Below are positions 23,395-34,539 of a DNA stretch of 64,000 nucleotides, piece by piece (the stretch's first letter is position 1; each line of letters opens with the position of its first letter). Under the pieces are notes generated by a model, which saw only the letters and a list, made by a program, of their open reading frames with translations, did no database searches and had not been told where the DNA came from. Both the position numbers and the translations under genes were made by a program. This DNA is from Haliotis asinina (taxonomy: Eukaryota; Mollusca; Gastropoda; Lepetellida; Haliotidae). Where the stretch lies: positions 186,001 through 250,000 of the forward strand of contig NW_027133899.1 of NCBI RefSeq assembly GCF_037392515.1, written 5' to 3'.

Positions 23395-24350
23395 ATACTG
23401 ATAATACAAAACTATGTGCTTTGCCTTTTACATACTGAACAATTGGTGTATAATCTGTTATTTACAGACATTCAACGTTGAATGTATCACCCTATATACA
23501 GATATTTAAGCTTGGGTGTATCATCTGTTATTTACAGATATTCAAAACTGGATGTATCACCTGAGATATACAGACATTAAACACAGGTGTTTATTATGTA
23601 AGCATATTTTTCCAGCCACTTGATTGGTTTAGAGGCAGTCATGTGACCCTCAACAAAACAGGCGGATTGATGCCACCTCAGCTCCAACCAAAAGTCATAT
23701 TGACTTGAGTTGCTAAGAATAGGCTATGATGTCATGTTATAACGTCATTCTATTGTATACATGTCAAAGTATTGTTGACATAACTGTATTGGTTTATAGT
23801 AAGTGAGTTTAGCTACACTCAGCAATAGTCCACTTATATGACAGCGGTCTCTAAATATCAAGTCTGGACCAGACAATCCAATAACCAACAGCATAAGCAT
23901 TGATCTGTTCAACTGGGAACTGATGACATGTATCAACCAAGTCAACAAGTCTGACCACCCAATCCCGTTAGTCGCCTCTTATGACAAGCATAGTTGCCTT
24001 TCACCAGCAAAAAGTAAGACTGACCTCAGACCCTGTCGTCAGTCAATATTGCTTTCTGCAGGTCCAGAAAAGCAGCTATCAACCTCATCACCAGTCTATG
24101 ACTGTATTGTATAAACTGTCATATACAAACACTCAACAAACTCTCTATATCATCTAATTCATAGAGACATTCAACACTGGTGTGTATCATGTATTTAAAA
24201 ACAGATATTCAACATGGGTGTGTATTATGTGGTATATACTGACATTCAACACTGGGTGTATCATCTATCATATACAAACATTCAACACTCAGTGTATCAC
24301 CTGTTATGTACAGAAATTCAACATTGGGTGTATTGCCTGATTTTGATAAA
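23395..24350. repeat. ~50-bp minisatellite split by inserted sequence
   Basis: Units of tatacagacattcaacactg plus ggtgtatcatctgt are found at about 23395-23600 and again at 24110-24350. The 500 bp between them contain an inverted SINE copy (23803-24012). The two halves look like one array broken by insertion. Confidence 0.75.
23803..24012 (-). mobile_element. SINE-like element, degenerate inverted copy
   Basis: On the minus strand this matches the 21625-21897 family from the region of gcttgtcataagaggcgact to ctaaactcac. It is 5'-truncated and clearly more diverged than the other copies. No target duplication is obvious, so it is an old insertion. Confidence 0.85.
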
Positions 24351-25666
24351 TTCGCAATACAATTGAGTAGAAAGTAATATATAAAACACAAAATGCATGT
24401 GTAATATTTACTTCTCACTCTCTGCATGGACTTACTGCACCATCAGGGGTGCATCCAGCTTTTTGTCAAAGTTGGCCATTTGGCCCTCCCACTTTGAGAA
24501 AGTGGGCCAACACACAAGTTAACAGGGGTCAAAGCTAAATGACTGTATTTTCTTATTGTATCACCCATTATGTATATATGCGCTACCATGGTAACAGTGA
24601 CACTAACATGACTAAGCAGCTAACTTTAATAAATTGATGAAGTACTTACCTTAAATTCAAGTTTGTTTTCTTCTCCAAAATATCTGCATTCATTGACGAA
24701 TGGTTAAGAAAAGTTGCTTAAATATCCATGCTGTGAAATAACCCACTGAATGAAATTGCTTTCATGTCTTGTTATTCATGCTCAATACGGTAAAATCTCA
24801 ATACGGTAAAATCCTTAGCGGTGAATTCATGTCAATACCAACTGATCGTTGAATATTTTATCACAATAGGCTTCATATGGCGCACATATTATATCCAAGT
24901 GCGCCAGCTCAACTTTATTTGCGTGAAATCTGACGCACTGACATTTTTTGTGTGCCAGAAGGACCACCAAATGCGTAATTCCTGCACGGCTGTGGCCTGG
25001 ATGCATCCCTGCACCATGTCAGCAGTGACTGCATGAAATGCATGGAATGCAGTCACTGCTGACATGGTGCCGTAAGTCACCCTCCTGTGTTGTCACCCAC
25101 CTGTGTGGTCAGTATGTTATCTTGTCAATCTTTTGTCCATAAAAGATGCTGATTACATAAATACAGTACAATTCAAGAAAAAGGTGGCAAATGTCCATAC
25201 ACACCCAAGATATGTGAAGTTAGTCAATAATAAAAAGAGACACCGACACTTTTTTTCAGATTTATTTGATGTTGAATAGGAATAATTAACATGACATGAA
25301 ACTACACATTTTCTGGCACCACTTGTTCCAGATCTTTATAAATTATGCTGGGGAAACACATGGTTTGCAAACTTTGCTTGACAAGATTCCAGTGTACAAC
25401 ACCATTGGGTAAGTTCAAAAACTATGATGACATGATCAAACTAGAAACAAAGTAACAATGAGTTAACAGGTGTCCATGGCAAAAGAACAGACTTACATGG
25501 ACAATGGAAACCTACCATCTGTGAACCTAAGCAAATATTTCATCTCCAGAGAACAGGCTAAGCTGCCTCTCTTTGCTAGCATGACAGGAAGTGGAGAAAA
25601 TAAAAGGTGAACTGGCTAGCCTTGACTTGGCAACTTCTGCCCTTTTGTAAGTTGGAAATATCTTAC
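24351..25666. other. non-coding sequence with a perfect hairpin
   Basis: No gene is supported. The one striking element is the 24-bp perfect inverted repeat at 25011-25070, listed separately. Confidence 0.4.
25011..25070. repeat. perfect 24-bp inverted repeat (hairpin)
   Basis: gcaccatgtcagcagtgact plus gcat (25011-25034) is followed after a 12-base loop (gaaatgcatgga) by its exact reverse complement (25047-25070). A perfect stem this long implies a recent origin or selection. It could be a cruciform or a tiny foldback element. There is no A/T-rich tail or target duplication. Confidence 0.9.
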
Positions 25667-25750
25667 TGATGACATCACAGGACTCAGTCCTGGTCGCTGG
25701 TGCGCGTGCCCTTGGTGTAAAAGGAACGACCTGTTCAGCAAAACTTGTGA
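25667..25750 (-). CDS. candidate exon c, V-P-x-T-P-motif protein
   Basis: On the minus strand an acceptor (cattacag) and a donor (GTAAGA) bound 84 nt, with phase 1 at both ends. It codes TSFAEQVVPFTPRARAPAT and then RTESCDVI. VVPFTPRARAP resembles the VPSTPS-xRP motifs of candidate exons at 26809-26855 and 34110-34233 on the same strand, which is why I read the three as one gene. I do not recognise the protein. The short, proline-rich and probably unstructured motif suggests a docking or scaffold protein, but that is inference. It has the best splice signals of the three. Confidence 0.45.
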
Positions 25751-26808
25751 CTGTAATGAATAAAACTTGGATAACTGCAGAGTATGAACAGCAGATTATA
25801 TAATAAGAAATGTACCTCGTGCAAATGCCAGTGATGATGCACAATTACACTTTGACCACTGACAGTCATCAAGCACAATATCTGACATCAACACCATGCT
25901 TAGTAAGACTAGCGAGGCTGTATATAATATGTTGTATTAAAGTACATCTGTGTCTATCAAATAACATGAGGACAGTAATTCCCAACATGTTCAAAACAAC
26001 AAACCTATCAAATCAAATAAAGTGCTGATGCAACAAAACTAAATGCATTGAAGGTCCAAATCTTGCCTGCAATGTATGTATACATAGAATAATACTGTTG
26101 ACACGTTTACTGCCACCACAAGTATACCCATAGTGCCAGTGTCTGGGCCAGTTTGCCTCTACAAGTAATTTTGTAGCTACATCAGTGGTAGTTTAAAACA
26201 AGTTTCACATGTTGGCAAACAGGCAAAAGAAGCAATCATCTCCTGGTGTTAACAAAGAATGCCACGAGCCGTTTGATTCTTGCACCTATTTTGCCAACAA
26301 GTGAAACATCTTCTTAAATACTACTATGAGATAACTCATTGTGGCAATTTTTACCACAATTGATACTACGACTATACTTGAGGTAGGCAGTCAACATGTT
26401 AAATATAAACCGTGGAGTGTCATTTCTGAGATGATCAGAGGATGAGATTGGAATTGCTTATGAAACATGGTATTGGGACTGAAAGTTCTGAGTGACAGAC
26501 TAATGTAGGCATGTTACTCCATATCAACAGTTATGATGCAGCTCTAGGGTACCATTCTAGAATTCCTTATTTACACATACTCTGTCATTCTTTGGGGATA
26601 CCAACATAATTCTTAAAACTGCCTCAACTAAAATCCCAACAAGTTTCCATTAATTCAGTCTTTTCCAACATAACTGGGAAATGTTTGACTCACACAAGTC
26701 AAGATCAGGCATCTGTCTACATCCCTTATGACCCCAGCCTGCATGGAGGTATGAGCAGTTGCGGTCAGCAGGGACCTCTCTCAGCCTGGTACTGTGCACT
26801 ACCCTCAC
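25751..26808. other. possible intron of the V-P-x-T-P gene
   Basis: Non-coding sequence between two candidate exons on the minus strand; no repeat or mobile element recognised. Confidence 0.35.
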
Positions 26809-26855
26809 CATAGGACGGCTTGGCGTTGAAGGGACAAGGGTTTCACCTCTAAAAT
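26809..26855 (-). CDS. candidate exon b, V-P-x-T-P-motif protein
   Basis: On the minus strand a strong acceptor (ttttctgttcag) precedes an open stretch coding (D)FRGETLVPSTPSRPM, followed by a GTGAGG donor. The first codon would be completed by the single base that exon a (34110-34233) leaves, so the phases of a and b agree. Its end (phase 0) does not match exon c (phase 1), so either another exon lies between or the donor is elsewhere. The frame stays open to about 26650, giving an alternative longer exon. LVPSTPSRPM repeats the motif of exon a almost exactly. Confidence 0.42.
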
Positions 26856-27392
26856 CTGAACAGAAAACACACATCATCAATATCCAGCCATTGCACTGCA
26901 TAACATGCACTTTAACACATCTAGTGCACCAGAGTGGGTATAGCATGCTTCTGATATGCGTGGTGGTGGTTGCATCTCAAAATCATTCAAACATGCAATT
27001 TCAGTATATCATACAAGGGAGATATACACTCCTTTCCACAAACATATTGCCACTGCAGGTAGTAGATGTGGGAGTGAGTGTGTTGGTGTAACAGTGCTTC
27101 AAACAGCAATTCAGATACACCTTATGGAAGGAAAGGGGGGCTTTTGGCTCTGCTTATAGACCTTTCCAATTACAGAGAAATCCAGGAGGGAACCTAGGAA
27201 CAATCAGGGTAAATCCAACCCTGATTTTGTGTTTAGCACCAAAAGTTCTTGCATTGCAATGGATTTAGAGTGAGTACACAGGACCATTTTTACAACTCAC
27301 ATTTGTGGAAACGTTCTGTATGTTTAAATTTAGGAGAAAAAGACAGATCCTGATCTACTTGAAGTTATCTGCAATTAATTAATTAATTATGT
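26856..27392. other. non-coding sequence left of the DIRS element
   Basis: No feature seen except a run of aattaattaatt near 27376. On the gene model proposed here this is intronic. Confidence 0.35.
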
Positions 27393-28704
27393 AATTTTCT
27401 GAATAAAATTGATATTTTATACTTATCCAGACTCATGCTTAATTGCTTACTCTCCTCTTCCTGAAGAGGGTAGCGGAACACCTGAAATCCCTTGAAGTTC
27501 CTTTCTAAAAGAAGCGGACGTAAAATCACACTCACCCATGTATTACCTCCCTTTCCCTCCACATGGTCAGCTGACCGTCATGATACTTCACTCTCTCCTT
27601 TAATTGCTCGACACGAGAATACGAGAATTCAGTGTGTCTGTGAGGGCTTTCGCCATGAGTCAGGATAAGTATAAAATATCAATTTTATTCAGAAAATTAC
27701 ACATTTTTCCTTGTCCTGACTCATGCTTAATTGCTTACAGAATCCGACGGAAATGGTGGTGGCTCAGACCACGCTGGATTCTGCTGTCTGTTGTAAATTA
27801 CATCCAATAATTCCCCCCTCTAACGGGAACTTGTAACAGCGATAATTCAGTCTTATTCTTCTCAAATTCATTGTAGATTTATGGGGGGAATCACATCCAG
27901 TCGAAAGAGCTTCGTTGATTGGTACGTGATGGCACTAACAGCAAGTGTCTTGTTAGTTTCTGATGCAACTAATTATCATGATATAACAATCGAAGCTAGT
28001 TGCGACCTATCTTCATAATGAATACAAGGTCATAATCACAAATGCAAGTCTGTTCAAGACGTGCACATAGACTCTCCACCATTATACTCCACAGAGTGCC
28101 TGGCTTCCACAAGTCAAGTGATAAATCGGATGAGTTTAGTCAACGTCATCGGGAACTGTTAGTTGCTGAGCAACGACAAGAGGCCCAAACTGATAAATGC
28201 CAGAGACGTCCTTCGTGGTTATGTCTCGTAGGTAGTGGTTGGCAAACACCATGTTTGACTTCCAAAAGCAGCCCTCCATTATAGTTGATAGCGAGCAATT
28301 CCCATGTAGTGCTAGTGTAGAGGCTAGGGCTCTGACTTCATGTGGGGTGGAGGCTCCTATCCTGCTGCTTTAAAAGGCTTTCAATATAACAGCTCTGATC
28401 CACACAGAGATAGTGTCTCAGTAGATATAGGGATAAACAGGTGCTTGAAACTTTGCATTCTAGACTTGGTACTTGCGATGAATATCTTCAACGCTCTCAC
28501 TGGACATAATGATAAATCTTGAGTATCATGGGGTCTAGGGAGTGAAGATAGTGCCGGTATGTGGAACTGTCCATCCGGTTGACCTGGTAGTTGATTTTTG
28601 GCAATAAAATCCTATTGTAGACCCAGATGAGCTGTCTGCTGGTGACTTGCATCAAAGCTCATGTGGTTGAAGTCTAGAGCATGAATTTCTGTAGCCAAGG
28701 CAAG

Positions 28705-29556
28705 TCAAAACAGCGTCCTCTGATTTAGCAGTTCAAATGAGGTCCAATTAAGCCGCTCGTATGCATTACTTGTGAGATGTTGGAGTACGATGTTTAGATC
28801 CCATGCTGGAGCTCTAAATCTACTTTGTTGATCTTCCAACTTGAAGGAGCGTAGCAAGGCAAGTAACTCGGGTACTTTAGTCAGCTTCGTCCCTGTTTCC
28901 ATGGTGACAACTGAGCTGAGAGCTGTCAAGTATGAAGATAACATAGAACCTTTCAGACCTCTGGAATGTCGCAGGGGACATAAATATTCTGCTCTCTGCG
29001 GATATGTTGCCTTCATCGCCGTGAAGCCTTTCTTCTTGGCGTATGTCTCAAACTGCTTCCACTTGTCATCATAATTTGTGCGAATGGATTTCCGTAAGGC
29101 TAAGGTAACTGCTTTCGCTGCTCTCGTCGAGTATCCTGTGTGTTTTAAACAGATTTTGATATGTTCCACATGTGAAGTCGTACCGCAGATTGATTGCTGT
29201 GTGCCTGTTTCGTGTGGGGATGGTCGATAAGATTTTCCCAATTTGGTAGTTGTAGTGTTGATTGTCCTAACTCCTCTATGACTGTTGGAAACCAATGTCT
29301 CGTTAGCCAGTAAGCCAAAGTCAGTTGTAGCCTCTTGGTCTGTTTTATTTTCTCGATGACTTTTGGTAGCAGCACTGGAAGGAGAAGCGCAAATGCGTTT
29401 CAGTCCTTCCCATGTGGTGCTGAGAGCGTCTATTGCCCAGGTTAATGGATCTGGTACCAGTAATACAAAGGTTGTAGTCTGTTTGTGGAACCTTTTTGCA
29501 AATAATCTATTTGCAGTGATCCAAACGTCTGGCTGATTAGTTAAAGCAGCATCCAC
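28705..29556 (-). pseudogene. DIRS fossil: tyrosine-recombinase region
   Basis: The longest surviving frame of the element. Its C-terminal half, with segments such as STRAAKAVTLALRKSIRTNY and a following DDKWKQFETYAKKKG, matches the N-terminal SAM-like domain that DIRS and phage-type tyrosine recombinases use before the catalytic domain. The frame's own N-terminal part is the low-complexity linker after RNase H. It is a fossil part and not a host gene. Confidence 0.75.
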
Positions 29557-29699
29557 TCATTTGGTGATGGACGAAGAGGACGAGATAAGGCGTATGCCAT
29601 GATGTTGCAGACTCCTGGTATGTGACATGCACTTGTTTGGAGATTCAGACTGTCGATCACGTCGAAAAGTTGAAACAACAGGTGTAGTAGAGATGGCGA

Positions 29700-31001
29700 T
29701 CTCATTGACCCTTGCATGTTGAGTTGTCTGTGTGGATCATCAGTAGCTTGTCTCTCAGTGTTGTCAACCAGTGATCGATAGCATGAATCACCACTTTCAT
29801 TTCCAACTGGTTGATGGGAAGAGTTCGATGTTCCGTCTTCCAGATTCCTGCTGTAACTTGTTGTTTAGATGGGCACCCCATCCTTGGAGAGACGTGTCTA
29901 CATAGAGATGGTTGTTGAATGCCGACTGTAAAATGTAAGTTCCTGTGCAGACATTTGACTGCCCCCCATAGCGGGTGTGGTTTCAAATTGTCCAGCATCG
30001 TAAACCGGTCAAGACGTGAAACCATGACTCAGGAATCGCTCTCATAGACATAGTTGTAAGCGTCTTCTTCTGGTCATATCCTGAGAAGACGTGAGCAGAC
30101 CAAGTAGACACTGACACTGTCGTAATGGTAGCGGAGAGAGTAGAACTTGTTCTAACATCAACCTGAACTTTGACCCACTGATTCTCTGGGACAGCGGTGT
30201 ATTTCCATGTAGCGATGAATCAAATCCTGAGGAAATTAGATTCACATTCCATCCAGGCTCAGCTAGTAGCCTGATAGTGAAGTCCAACTGTAGACTGAGT
30301 TGGCTTCTCTCATGAAGAACTTGCATACCATGAAGATACGTCATTCTTTGTTTCCAGATCATCAATACTATTCATTATGACCGTGTTGACATTTGCAGGA
30401 AGTCTATTTATAGCTGGCTGCCTGTCCCATCAGGAGTTGTCATTCATTGCTGCAATCCTCATGATAGGCCATGTTGAATCTGCTGTTAGAAGACCTCTAT
30501 GCTGCCTGACAAATCAAATGACGCTGTAAACTGTTAATCTAGTGTGTAATCGACATCTTTAGGCGTCTCTCAGGGAGCAATCAGATTGTAGATGTGACGT
30601 CACCGGTGTAGCAGATAACTGATTATCATGAAATCTTGTTCAAACGGTGATACCCTTGCCAGCATTTAGGCTTGTCCGTAGCCATACTGTTTGGTGAGCA
30701 CGTGTCTAGATGAGTAAAGCAGGGGAAAAAAACTTCCGTCGCTTTAAGCTGATGTAGACAAATTGTCTTCCAGGTAGATGTGTCGAAATCTTTCCATCGA
30801 AGATAATACCTTCATCTCTTTTGATCGGAGGTGTAGTATGCATTGGACTGTTGCAGTCATCCCAAAGAATCTTCGTGACGTATTCATCGTTGAGAATTCC
30901 CAGCTACTTCCAGTCGAGTTGAAGACATTCACCAACTGTAGACGGTTGTATGGGAATGGCCCTGTGTGGAAAGCTCCAGTCATTCCGACCCTGATCTTCA
31001 A
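29700..31001 (-). pseudogene. DIRS fossil: reverse transcriptase and RNase H
   Basis: The minus strand shows DIRS-like reverse-transcriptase remnants and an RNase H segment recognisable by a TLPINQLEMKVVIHAIDHWL core followed by IHTDNST. The order RT, RNase H, recombinase is that of the family. The region is broken in several places. Confidence 0.75.
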
Positions 31002-31589
31002 TGTTTATCTCCTGGATGCTCTGGTATTAAACTTCTTATCTCTCGTTCTCTGGAGTCTGGAAAACTTGGACTTGTTAGTGTAACGCTGACTTGTCTGCTT
31101 GGGTTATAGCTAAAACGGCATTATATTTTACTTTATTTACATCAAGTTATCACGCATTCTTTTGGGTTGTTTGGTGGCCCTGAAAAGGACTGTTGTCAAC
31201 ATGCCGATGGACTTGATCATCATGACTTTTTAACGTCTTGTCGAGGGAGTAGATTCAGTTCCGCAGTAGTTGAGACAAGGTGTTTAGACATTAACTGCTG
31301 ATCCTTCATCTGAGTGACGAAAGTTGACAGGAACATTCACTCTTCCTCATTCACAGGATTGCTGAACTTGAGATGCGAGTCTAAATCGAGCCTGTCCGAA
31401 TATCTCACAAGATCATTTTGGGGACTGCTGATGATCTTGTTGTTGTTGAAACTTGGATGCTGACTTGAATGCTGTAGATACCTTCTCAGGAATTGGAAAT
31501 ATGGCCAGAAACGTTAATGCATGTCTTCCTTCTTTAACCCTTTTTTTTTTCAAACTCATGTTGCATGAAGCGGTAATGAACGACTGCGT

Positions 31590-32530
31590 TGAGTGCAGTC
31601 ACGGCTGACTCATTAGAGGTGTCTGCTGTGATGACTGAGGCTGCTGACGAAGTCTGCATTGTCTGACGACCTGAAGCAGCAGTCGACGTAGTTGAAAACT
31701 GTAGGCATCATTCTTCTTCAACATGACCTCATCAAGCTCATGTTGGATGAAGGCATCTGCGTTGAGTGCAGTAAATCTAAGTCCGAAGGGGAGGGTGACT
31801 ACATACGACGTCATCTACGAATAGGGGAGACTGAGGGAGACCTTCTCCATTCATGAGTCCATCCATGATTGCACTCACTCGAGCGGGTGACATCACTGCC
31901 CCTAGTATAACTACTCGTGCGAGTGCACTCACTCGGCATGGGTATATCCTTCACTGTGCTGCGACCCGATGATCGGAATCTGGATCTTCTGGAGTGCTTG
32001 TGTGCGTGTGTGTGTGTGTGTGTGCACCTCTTCATCCTCAGATGTGAGTGCAGGTCTAGATGAGTGCTCTTGCTGAATCGCAGTTGACATGGTTGATGAG
32101 TGCAGTCGTCTTTCCTCTTCCAATCGTCGCTCCATAAGTTCATCATCTGCATTGTGAATAGTTGCATGAAAGCACCTGCATCGAATGCATGCGGTGCGTG
32201 CATTGACAACTGTGTTGAAGAGTTGTCTACCATGCCCAAAGTTGCAGTCGACATGCGACTGATGTCTTCACTTCGTATCATCAACGGAGACTCGTAAAAA
32301 AATTGACGTTCTTCATCAACGAGGGATAATTTTGTGATGATCTTACAGACGAAGACTTCGACATCGATGACTTAGTTTCCTTGACCTGTGATGGCCCTGC
32401 CTCAACAGATGGTTTCTTCTGAGTCTTGGGAGGGGACTCACTCGACCCTGGACACAACCTAGGAGATACGGCTGGCATCTCGCTGGAATATATCTCAGCA
32501 TCAATGATTAAATGGTTACCCAATTTTATT
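31590..32530 (-). pseudogene. DIRS fossil: gag-like region
   Basis: A Ser/Arg/His-rich frame with RSRFRSSGRSTVKD and Met-rich segments, in the 5' position where DIRS elements carry gag. It contains a (GT)n microsatellite at about 32007-32027, seen in translation as a His-Thr run. Broken. Confidence 0.65.
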
Positions 32531-32880
32531 TCACTAGAATAGATGTGGTTAATGTGAGCTGACGTTGCTTATCTTTGCTTATTAGCACGTCTGTAAACAA
32601 ACCGTAAATATAATAAGAATTCTGCTTTAGACAATTTAATGCAAAATTTAAAACAAGTATGAGCAGAACATAAAGGTTTACATGCTGGTTTACATGATAG
32701 GGAGAGAGTGAAGTATCATGGCGGTCAGCTGACCATGTGGAGGGAAAGGGAAGTAATACATGGGTGAGTGTGATTTTACGTCCAGTTCTTTTAGAAGGGA
32801 ACTTCAGGGATTTCAGGTGTTCCACTACCTTCGGCAGGAAGAGGAGAGTAAGCAATTAATCAAGAGTCAGGATAAGGAAC

Positions 32881-34109
32881 AACAATTTTGTACATGACAT
32901 TAAGGCACATGCAAGTACATGCCATTACCGTATTTTGTACATAATTTTTAAGTACAAACAATAATCAAATCTGCTAGCTTGGTTAACATATAAAAACCTG
33001 AAGTGTGCTTCTCACTGTATCTTAGGCCATATCTTGTTTTCCCATAGTAACCACATTAGAGGATTTTGTTTCGTAGGGACATTTTCTACTTTTTGCTAAA
33101 ATGACTTCTTCCCAGGTTTTACTTTCTGCAATCATCTTTTCGTAACTCTAAATGAACATCAACATTCAAATGAAATATGAGTGTTAGAAATCAATTGAAA
33201 CATATCTTTCAGAAATAAGGTCAAAGTGCAAATGTTTTCCCTAGCAAGTTTGGAACAGCAATTCTCTGATTTGCAGGAAGACCCTGTACCACACAACCAC
33301 CGGACTGAGCAAGGGAATAGGGTTGAATTATGTGTTTGCAGTTACTGTCATGAAAATTGATTTTACATGTGTTTCAGTTATTGTTAAGTAACTTCATTAT
33401 ATGATCATCAAAACTGTAATTATCCATAGACAGAATATATGTTAGAGAAAACACTGACACGGTAAAACCAATGGTAGACTATGTAAAACCATTTGGGTCG
33501 GGAAATCACTCAGGGGTTCAGAAATATTTTGAAAAGCCACTTGCCACAGGGCAGGTGACTTCAAGAAGTAACTTGTCCTGACTAATTTTCCACTTGCCCT
33601 GATTTTGTCACACAATGTGTGATGTTAATATTTACTGGACTATCTATCAAAGAGTGATAATTTCACGCTCTACTAACACTACTTTATTATCATTGCTAAC
33701 TTTAATAGCTTCATTATGAGCAGATATGAAATAAATTCCAAGATTATTTGCAGTCTGAAACCATAAGCTGAAATTATCTAGTAGTCCATGGACAAGTAAG
33801 ATGCCATTATTTGATTGCCCAAAATGTAAACTAACTTGTCCCGGGCATCGGGCGATAGGACTTTTGAACCCCTGTCCCTCTGGTTTTACAGTATCTACCA
33901 AAACCTTGAAGGGCGTGTTTTCTTCTATTCTCCTGTGTCTGTACACACACTTACATGCAACAATTTTAACAAAAGATAGGTTAGTTCAAAATGAACATAT
34001 ATGAAGTTCTTACACAAGCTTTTGGGTGTCACTCAGACTCAGGGAGATCATGACATATCTTTTGCAAATGTTTATATTGGATATGCTATATTTTTGTGGG
34101 TTCACTAAC
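32881..34109. other. non-coding sequence right of the DIRS element
   Basis: No gene is firmly supported. On the minus strand HRRIEENTPFKVLVDTVK (about 33893-33946) is protein-like but its donor would be weak, so it is not called. On the proposed gene model this is intronic. Confidence 0.35.
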
Positions 34110-34233
34110 CCATGTCAGGGCTCTTTGGGGAGTGGATGTCTGGAACCAGTGCAGCAGCTGGGTCTGGTCTTGAGCAGCTTGGGGTGGAGGGCACATGGTG
34201 GTAGTCAATAGATTCGCAGAATGTGTTCATGAT
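34110..34233 (-). CDS. candidate exon a, V-P-x-T-P-motif protein
   Basis: On the minus strand a good acceptor (gttttctttcag) is followed by 124 open nt coding IMNTFCESIDYHHVPSTPSC, then SRPDPAAALVPDIHSPKSPD and M, ending at a GTTAGT donor in phase 1. VPSTPS is shared with exon b (LVPSTPSRPM) and, less closely, exon c (VVPFTPRARAP). Ser-Pro and Thr-Pro pairs suggest a disordered, phosphorylatable region. The gene is unknown to me. If the three exons belong together, the gene runs leftward for at least 8.6 kb and hosts the DIRS element in an intron. Confidence 0.45.
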
Positions 34234-34539
34234 CTGAAAGAAAACTAAGGGTACATGATGAGCCCAAGTGAGCCTCTGAAAGCTCTAATGTTTCTACAAA
34301 TACCACACCCTCAGTATGTGTTAATTTACAGTATAATAGTGATAACTTACCTTAGGATAATGGATTCCTGATTACAATTATCAGAAATATGCACCTTCAT
34401 ATTAGCTGAACCACAGTTGTGTTCTCAGTCTTCAACAAGTGTTTAGCTCAAGATTTACTGTATTTTATACTAGACAACTGAAATCTATTAGGCTACTAAA
34501 ACTGAACTTTTGTGCAAATGAACTTGGTAATAAACTTAA

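Larger units (their letters stand above)
27393..32880 (-). mobile_element. DIRS-type retroelement fossil (about 5.5 kb)
   Basis: A tyrosine-recombinase retrotransposon on the minus strand. The ends carry inverted repeats of about 170 bp (27428-27599 against 32701-32872), roughly nine in ten positions matching by eye. Next to the left one, 27393-27745 holds further inverted and direct copies of the end sequence, like the internal complementary region of DIRS elements. Parts in order of transcription: gag-like region about 32530-31590, reverse transcriptase about 31000-30040, RNase H about 30025-29700, and tyrosine recombinase about 29556-28705. It is broken, with several interruptions (perhaps half a dozen or more), so it is inert. 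End divergence suggests a moderately old insertion. It lies between candidate host exons a and b, probably in an intron. Confidence 0.88.
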
